Source of the DNA: Candidatus Wolfebacteria bacterium
Lineage (GTDB): Bacteria; Patescibacteriota; Minisyncoccia; Phycocordibacterales; NVSU01
Reading direction: 5' to 3'
Assembly (NCBI GenBank): GCA_002401345.1
Contig: NVSU01000010.1
Location: 82-41,950, forward strand
DNA length: 41,869 bases
Shown: one piece after another, positions 36,461-41,869 of the stretch
How the letters are laid out: each line of letters opens with the position of its first letter
How positions within the stretch are numbered: position 1 is the stretch's first letter
Translations under genes and position numbers: made by a program
The notes under the pieces: model-generated
Told to the model about the DNA's origin: nothing
The model's database searches: none
What the model saw: only the letters and a program-made list of their open reading frames with translations

Positions 36461-37537
36461 ATGGAATTTACTCTAAGTCTTATAAAAGTATTTCTTCCAA
36501 CAGCCCTTGGTTTTATTGTTGGAATGGCCATCACACCACTATTTACTCATTACTTTTATAAATACAAGATATGGAAAAGGACATCCCGACTGGATGATGA
36601 AAGGAAGGAGGTAGAAGAGATATCTGCTGAATTTAAAGCTATTCATAACACTAGTGCTGAGCTCTCAACACCGCGTGCCGGAGGAATCATAATATGGATG
36701 AGTGTACTCATTACTATTCTAGTGATATTTTTGATATCAAAGCTGTATCCAACTCCAATCACAGAGAAATTGGATTTTTTAAGTAGAGGACAGACACTAC
36801 TTCCGTTTTTTGCGCTGATTGCAGGTTCACTCATCGGCCTTGTTGATGATTTGATGGCAACCTTTGTAAGGAAGGGAATATTCTTAAATGGATTTCCACG
36901 AAGAATGATGCTTGGCATTGTGACACTCATCGGTCTTGCGGGGGGATGGTGGTTTTTTACTAAATTAGATATATCTTCTATTGCAATTCCATTTAATGGG
37001 AATCTTGAACTTGGATTCCTGTTTATTCCTGTATTTTTGCTCGTAGTGCTGGCAACATTTTCTAGTAGTGTGATCGATGGGATTGATGGACTTGCAGGTG
37101 GAGTACTTGCGATTACATTTGCCGCATATGCATTTCTTGCGTTTTTTCAAAATCAAATTGATTTGGCAGCATTTAGTGGAGTCATCTCAGGAGGACTGCT
37201 TGCATTTTTGTGGTTCAATATTCCGCCTGCGCGTTTTTATATGGGGGAGACAGGAATGCTAGGACTTACAGTATCACTGGCCGTGATTGCATTTATGACA
37301 GACACAGTACTTCTCTTGCCGATCATAGCACTTCCTCTTACAGTTACTGCGCTTTCATCTGCATTGCAAATTATATCTAAAAAAATATTTGGCCCTAAGG
37401 GCAAGATATTTAAAGTGGCTCCTCTTCATCATCACTTTGAGTCACTTGGCTGGTCTCGTGAAAAGATAACAATGCGTTATTGGGTGATTTCAATTGTATT
37501 TGCAGTTATTGGAATTATAATCGCATTGATTTCATAA
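36461..37537 (+). CDS. mraY: Phospho-N-acetylmuramoyl-pentapeptide-transferase
   Basis: TPRAGGIIIW, GLVDDLMA, IDGIDGLAGG, MGETGMLGL, APLHHHFESLGWSREKI. Confidence 0.96.
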   Translation: MEFTLSLIKVFLPTALGFIVGMAITPLFTHYFYKYKIWKRTSRLDDERKEVEEISAEFKAIHNTSAELSTPRAGGIIIWMSVLITILVIFLISKLYPTPITEKLDFLSRGQTLLPFFALIAGSLIGLVDDLMATFVRKGIFLNGFPRRMMLGIVTLIGLAGGWWFFTKLDISSIAIPFNGNLELGFLFIPVFLLVVLATFSSSVIDGIDGLAGGVLAITFAAYAFLAFFQNQIDLAAFSGVISGGLLAFLWFNIPPARFYMGETGMLGLTVSLAVIAFMTDTVLLLPIIALPLTVTALSSALQIISKKIFGPKGKIFKVAPLHHHFESLGWSREKITMRYWVISIVFAVIGIIIALIS

Positions 37538-37538
37538 T

Positions 37539-38648
37539 ATGCGTGTGACGAACAAGCCAGTCGATAAGTTTTTCCTTGGTATTGTTATCACACTTATTTC
37601 TATTGGAGTACTCGTATTTGTATCTGCTTCATTAGGTATTCTTCCTAAAAATACCTCGAAGTTTTATGGAGTACTCTTTAATCAACTTGTGCTTGGATTA
37701 GGTGTTGGTATAGGAGCAATAATTTTATTTTCTAAAATACATTATAAATTCTGGAGAAAATATTCTTTTTATATTTTTTTGGGGGCGATCATCGCAACAC
37801 TGATGGTATTTATTCCAGGTCTCGGATTTACTCATGGTGGTGCACGTCGATGGCTCTCAATTGGTCCTGTATCGGTTCAACCTGTTGAATTTTTAAAAAT
37901 TGCATTCATTATATATTTTGCAGGATGGCTCTCATGGGTAAAGAACAGAGTGCATGTTTTTAAATTCGGAATTTTACCATTTGCAATTCTGATGGGTATT
38001 ATTGCTGCGGTCTTGTTTGTACAACCTGATACGAAAAATTTCCTCCTTATATTATTAGTAGCACTGGCAATGTTTGTCGCATCAGGAGTTAAATGGAAAT
38101 ATATTTTAGGATTGGTTGCAGTCGCACTTATTGGAATTATCATACTGGTTTCCATGAAGCCATACCTTCTCACCCGTGTTAAGACATTTGTGGATCCAAG
38201 CAGCGATCCAACGGGTGCGTCCTATCAAATTCAGCAATCACTGATCGCAATAGGATCCGGTGGAGTGTTTGGAAGGGGATATGGTCAAAGCATTCAAAAG
38301 TTTAGCTATTTACCAGAGCCTCAAGGGGATTCAATCTTTGCAGTTGTAGGTGAGGAATTCGGATTTGTTGGAAGTACATTTATTATTCTCCTATATGTAG
38401 TCTTCGCATTTCGAGGACTGCGGATCGCGTACAGGGCTCCAGATTTATTTAGTAGACTTCTCGTCACGGGAATTGTTATACTGATAGTGGCTCAGTCATT
38501 TCTTAATATTGCGTCGATAATAGGAGTGTTTCCATTGACAGGAGTACCGTTGGTATTCATGAGTCATGGAGGTACATCACTTCTCTTGTCTATGGCTGCA
38601 GTTGGAATAGTATTGAATATTTCTAGGTATCAAAAGAAAGTGAACTAG
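37539..38648 (+). CDS. ftsW: FtsW/RodA/SpoVE family glycosyltransferase (FtsW-like)
   Basis: GGARRWLSIGPVSVQPVEFLKI, LPEPQGDSIFAVVGEEFGFVG, GVPLVFMSHGGTSLL; sits between mraY and murG. Confidence 0.93.
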   Translation: MRVTNKPVDKFFLGIVITLISIGVLVFVSASLGILPKNTSKFYGVLFNQLVLGLGVGIGAIILFSKIHYKFWRKYSFYIFLGAIIATLMVFIPGLGFTHGGARRWLSIGPVSVQPVEFLKIAFIIYFAGWLSWVKNRVHVFKFGILPFAILMGIIAAVLFVQPDTKNFLLILLVALAMFVASGVKWKYILGLVAVALIGIIILVSMKPYLLTRVKTFVDPSSDPTGASYQIQQSLIAIGSGGVFGRGYGQSIQKFSYLPEPQGDSIFAVVGEEFGFVGSTFIILLYVVFAFRGLRIAYRAPDLFSRLLVTGIVILIVAQSFLNIASIIGVFPLTGVPLVFMSHGGTSLLLSMAAVGIVLNISRYQKKVN

Positions 38649-38674
38649 CAACTAGCAACTAGTATCTAGGAGCT
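38644..38674 (+). repeat. CTAG-rich repeat resembling the right end of the S23 cassette
   Basis: ACTAGCAACTAGCAACTAGTATCTAGGAGCT-AAACTATG vs AGCTAGAAGCTAGGAGCT-AAACCATG at 33724-33748. Confidence 0.7.
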
Positions 38675-38684
38675 AAACTATGAA

Positions 38685-38815
38685 TCCCGTAGTAGAAAAT
38701 GGCATTAGTGAGATATTATATTTTTGATATGAACAACATAATTCTAAACTTTATAAATAATTTAAATTTTGGTTCACATGCTCTTGAAGGAGCAATGCCA
38801 TTTTTCACTACGGGA
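38685..38815 (+). repeat. TIR element unit 1 upstream of murG (close copy of 6050-6180)
   Basis: TCCCGTAGTAGAAAATGGCAT...ATGCCATTTTTCACTACGGGA; TGAA boundaries. Confidence 0.9.
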
Positions 38816-38819
38816 TGAA

Positions 38820-38951
38820 TCCCGTAGTAGAAAATTACATTGAGAGAAATTTATATTTTATACATCATATATGAATCGGAATTATACAAATAATAAAAAA
38901 AACGATGACGTACACGCTCCTCAAAGAGCTATGCCATTTTTCACTACGGGA
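38820..38951 (+). repeat. TIR element unit 2 upstream of murG (close copy of 6185-6317); final A begins the murG ATG
   Basis: Same ends; TGAA at 38952-38955. Confidence 0.9.
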
Positions 38952-40081
38952 TGAAAATTTTATTTGCCGGTGGTGGAACCGGAGGACATTTTTATCCAAT
39001 CATCGCAATTGCTGAGAAGATCAATGAAATAATTGATAAGGAAAAGATTGTTAAATCTAAACTTTATTTTATGTCTGACACTCCGTATGACTCTGTAGCA
39101 TTGTTTGATCACGGAATTGAATTTAAAAAAGTTGAAACAGGGAAAATACGAATGTATTTCTCAATACAGAATTTTTTTGATATTATAAAAACTTTTTTTG
39201 CTGTCTTTAAGGCACTTTTTAAAGTGTATAGAATTTATCCTGACGTGGTGGTAGGGAAGGGAGGATATGCAAGTTTCCCTGCACTTATGGCGGCTCGAAT
39301 ACTTCGAATACCTGTGGTAATCCATGAATCAGATTCATATCCCGGTCGTGTAAATAAATGGGCTGGAAAATTTGCTGAGCGTATCGCAGTGTCTTTTGAT
39401 GAAGCCGCTCAGTATTTTCCTAGTGACAGAACTGCACACACTGGACAACCTATTAGATCAGAATTACTACAACCTTCTAGTGAGGGAATGTTTGAATACT
39501 TAAAGTTAGACCCTACTGTTCCTGTGATTTTAATACTTGGAGGCTCTCAGGGTGCAGAAGTTATTAATAATGTAATACTTTCAGCACTCCCTGAGTTATT
39601 AAGTAAATATCAAATCATTCACCAGACAGGGAAGAAACATTTAAAGAATTTAAATGTGCGTGCAGAAATGATTTTAACGGATAGTCCATATAAAGATCGA
39701 TACAAGACGTTTGATTTTCTCGGAATACTTGCGACAAAAATGGCAGCGGGGGCTTCGGATATTATTGTTTCTAGAGCGGGATCTCAATTATTTGAAATTG
39801 CGATATGGGGTGTACCATCCATCATTATTCCAATTACTCACTCACATGGAGATCATCAGGCGCGTAATGCATTTAACTATGCACGATCAGGTGCCGCCAT
39901 TGCGATTGAGGAATCGAACCTGCAATCACATATTTTGTTGCAAGAACTCGATAAGCTAATGAAGGACGATAAAAAAAGAGAGGAAATGAAGCAAGCTGCT
40001 AAAAAATTTGCCACTCCAGATGCAGCAGAAAAAATTGCACAAGAAATTGTGAACATAGCATTGAGGCACGAATCCCGTTAG
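38951..40081 (+). CDS. murG: UDP-N-acetylglucosamine--N-acetylmuramyl-(pentapeptide) pyrophosphoryl-undecaprenol GlcNAc transferase
   Basis: MKILFAGGGTGGHFYPIIAIAE, VVGKGGYASFPAL, HESDSYPGRVNK, ILGGSQGAEVIN, ITHSHGDHQARNA. Confidence 0.96.
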   Translation: MKILFAGGGTGGHFYPIIAIAEKINEIIDKEKIVKSKLYFMSDTPYDSVALFDHGIEFKKVETGKIRMYFSIQNFFDIIKTFFAVFKALFKVYRIYPDVVVGKGGYASFPALMAARILRIPVVIHESDSYPGRVNKWAGKFAERIAVSFDEAAQYFPSDRTAHTGQPIRSELLQPSSEGMFEYLKLDPTVPVILILGGSQGAEVINNVILSALPELLSKYQIIHQTGKKHLKNLNVRAEMILTDSPYKDRYKTFDFLGILATKMAAGASDIIVSRAGSQLFEIAIWGVPSIIIPITHSHGDHQARNAFNYARSGAAIAIEESNLQSHILLQELDKLMKDDKKREEMKQAAKKFATPDAAEKIAQEIVNIALRHESR

Positions 40082-40195
40082 AGATCATAATGTTATGTAT
40101 TTTAGATACATAATCAGAAATAAAAATGATAGTAAGTGGTATACTGAGATTAGTAATGACTTACGGAAATCTTTGATTTCCTATCTCTAACGGGA
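40073..40195 (+). mobile_element. TIR element (TCCCGTTAGAGAT), internally deleted GIY-YIG derivative overlapping the murG stop
   Basis: TCCCGTTAGAGAT...ATCTCTAACGGGA; CGAA on both sides (40069-40072, 40196-40199); interior reads VMYFRYIIRNKNDSKWYTEISNDLRKS, aligning with VMFYTYVLQSQKDGRLYTGYSNNLRKR. Confidence 0.92.
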
Positions 40196-40234
40196 CGAAA
40201 AATAATACTACTTTAATATAACTAAAAATATGAA

Positions 40235-40363
40235 TCCCGTAGTAGAAAATGACATTATGGGTTAAAAATAATACAATATGTATCACTTAAGTCGAAAATA
40301 TAAGTCATAAAAAAATAATGTACATGCGCTCCTCAAAGAGCTATGTCATTTTTCACTACGGGA
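40235..40363 (+). repeat. TIR element unit a upstream of gltX
   Basis: TCCCGTAGTAGAAAATGACAT...ATGTCATTTTTCACTACGGGA; TGAA boundaries. Confidence 0.9.
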
Positions 40364-40367
40364 TGAA

Positions 40368-40496
40368 TCCCGTAGTAGAAAATGACATTATGGGTTAAAA
40401 ATAATACAATATGTATCACTTAAGTCGAAAATATAAGTCATAAAAAAATAATGCACATGCGCTCCTCAAAGAGCTATGTCATTTTTCACTACAGGA
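40368..40496 (+). repeat. TIR element unit b, nearly identical tandem copy; final A begins the gltX ATG
   Basis: Differs from unit a at about two positions (T/C in aatgTacatg, G/A in CTACGGGA/CTACAGGA). Confidence 0.9.
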
Positions 40497-41839
40497 TGAA
40501 TACAGAAAAAAAAATTGTTACACGATTTGCACCTTCTCCAACAGGTTCTTTTCATGTGGGAAGTGCACGGACTGCACTCTTTAATTATTTATTTGCTCGG
40601 AAACATCATGGAAAATTTATCCTACGAATAGAAGACACTGACAAAGAACGTTCAAAAAAAGAATATGAGGAAGAGATTATCGACTCACTTTCATGGCTTG
40701 GAATTGATCATGATGAGATTCATCGACAGTCGGAAAGAACAGATGTATATAAAAAGTATATTCAAAAGTTGATTGATGACGATTTTGCATATATTTCTAA
40801 AGAGGAACCACAAGAAGAAGGGAAGCGAAGTGAGGTAATTCGATTTAGAAATCCACATAAGAAAGTTTCATTTAAAGATCTCATTTTAGGTACTATAGAA
40901 TTTGATACAACTGACTTGGGAGACTTTGTTATTGCAAAGGATATGGATACTCCGCTTTATAATCTCACCGTAGTAGTGGATGACTTTGAGCTGGGAATAA
41001 CACACGTAATACGCGGACAGGACCATATTTCCAATACTCCACGTCAAATACTATTATTGGAAGCAATAGGTGCTACAAGGCCTTTATACGCTCATATACC
41101 CCTTATTTTGGCCTCAGATCGCTCTAAATTGTCCAAACGACACGGTGCAACATCAGTACTTGAATATAAAGAGATGGGCTACATGTCAGAGGCATTTTTG
41201 AATTTCTTAGCTCTTATTGGATGGAATCCAGGCACTGATGAGGAGATCTTTTCTTTTGAACAGTTGATAGAAAAATTTGAACTTGAAAAGGTACACAAGG
41301 GAAGTGGAATATTTAATCCCGAAAAACTCGACTGGGTAAACAAGGAGCATTTAAAATTACTTACTGAGATTGAAATAGAAATTGCAATAAAGAAAGTACT
41401 ACCAAGTGAACTGAAACAGATCGAGGGATACTCTGAGGAAATATTTTCAAAAATTATTCCGATTGTCATTGAGCGAATTTCCAAATGGAGTGACATTGCG
41501 ACACTTGTAAAGGAGGGCGAGCTTGAATATTATTTTACTCAACCTTCATACGATTCAGCACAGCTTGTCTGGAAAAAAAGCACAGCCGAAGATGCAAAAA
41601 AATATTTAGAAAAAGTAATTGAACTACTTGAAACTATGAACACAGAAGATTTCAATTCATTGACTGTGAAGGATACATTATGGAGTTATGCAGAAGAGAT
41701 AGGGAAGGGAGATGTCTTGTGGCCAATGAGAGTTGCACTTTCAGGTAAAGACAGATCACCTGATCCGTTTATGATTTCCGAGGTCCTTGGAAAAGATGAG
41801 ACAATAAAAAGAATAAAAATTGCTATAGAAAAATTGTAA
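40496..41839 (+). CDS. gltX: Glutamyl-tRNA synthetase; true start 40496 rather than 40451
   Basis: MNTEKKIVTRFAPSPTGSFHVGSARTALFNYLFAR, RIEDTDKERS, SKLSKRHGATSV; the 15 aa upstream are encoded by the repeat. Confidence 0.95.
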   Translation: MNTEKKIVTRFAPSPTGSFHVGSARTALFNYLFARKHHGKFILRIEDTDKERSKKEYEEEIIDSLSWLGIDHDEIHRQSERTDVYKKYIQKLIDDDFAYISKEEPQEEGKRSEVIRFRNPHKKVSFKDLILGTIEFDTTDLGDFVIAKDMDTPLYNLTVVVDDFELGITHVIRGQDHISNTPRQILLLEAIGATRPLYAHIPLILASDRSKLSKRHGATSVLEYKEMGYMSEAFLNFLALIGWNPGTDEEIFSFEQLIEKFELEKVHKGSGIFNPEKLDWVNKEHLKLLTEIEIEIAIKKVLPSELKQIEGYSEEIFSKIIPIVIERISKWSDIATLVKEGELEYYFTQPSYDSAQLVWKKSTAEDAKKYLEKVIELLETMNTEDFNSLTVKDTLWSYAEEIGKGDVLWPMRVALSGKDRSPDPFMISEVLGKDETIKRIKIAIEKL

Positions 41840-41845
41840 ATAAAA

Positions 41846-41869
41846 AAACGCCCGAGTCCTAGGACTCGG
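41846..41869 (+). terminator. Terminator after gltX, cut by the window edge
   Basis: ACGCCCGAGTCCTAGGACTCGG, palindrome CCGAGTCCTAGGACTCGG. Confidence 0.7.

Noticed and set aside
40451-40495. 15-aa N-terminal extension of GltX in the ORF track
   Set aside because: It is encoded entirely by the TIR repeat; conserved GltX sequence starts at the ATG at 40496.
6050-40496. Assigning the TIR family firmly to REPINs or IS200/IS605 (Y1 transposase) derivatives
   Set aside because: Hairpin ends are compatible, but no Y1 transposase is in the window, two copies encode GIY-YIG remnants, and the paired TGAA/CGAA flanks suggest a target duplication; left open rather than called.
1-41869. tRNA, rRNA or prophage genes
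   Set aside because: No tRNA-like cloverleaf ends, rRNA segments, integrase, terminase or capsid genes were recognised on either strand by eye.

Overview
AT-rich, gene-dense window that looks like a Candidate Phyla Radiation / Patescibacteria (Parcubacteria-like) genome (inferred from gene content and protein style; not searched). Backbone: an SBP/HAMP/histidine-kinase/response-regulator cluster, a type IV pilus operon (pilB, pilC, pseudopilins, pilM, pilin), ychF, leuS-murJ, lepA, rplU, recR, dnaB, trpS, aspS, scpA/scpB, a D,D-carboxypeptidase, mraY-ftsW-murG and gltX. The most striking content is a family of short (120-133 bp) terminal-inverted-repeat elements (TCCCGT...ACGGGA). One 280-bp member is filled by an intact GIY-YIG nuclease gene. 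Elements sit exactly in the start codon (ATGAA) of five housekeeping genes and rebuild that start codon; a flanking TGAA (once CGAA) is repeated on both sides. Two short copies still encode recognisable truncated GIY-YIG N-termini, so they look like internally deleted, MITE-like derivatives. A diverged leuS 5' fragment about 5.3 kb upstream supplies an in-window empty site for the leuS copy. A second single-gene cassette, encoding an S23 four-helix-bundle protein, has CTAG-rich inverted ends and lies between scpA and scpB. Other points of interest: a probable acquired lipid-handling island that split the leuS upstream region, a 16-nt motif in terminator-like RNAs near two pilus loci, an AspRS without the GAD insertion domain, a 35-aa membrane protein missed by the ORF track, and an uncharacterised multi-hairpin region upstream of lepA.
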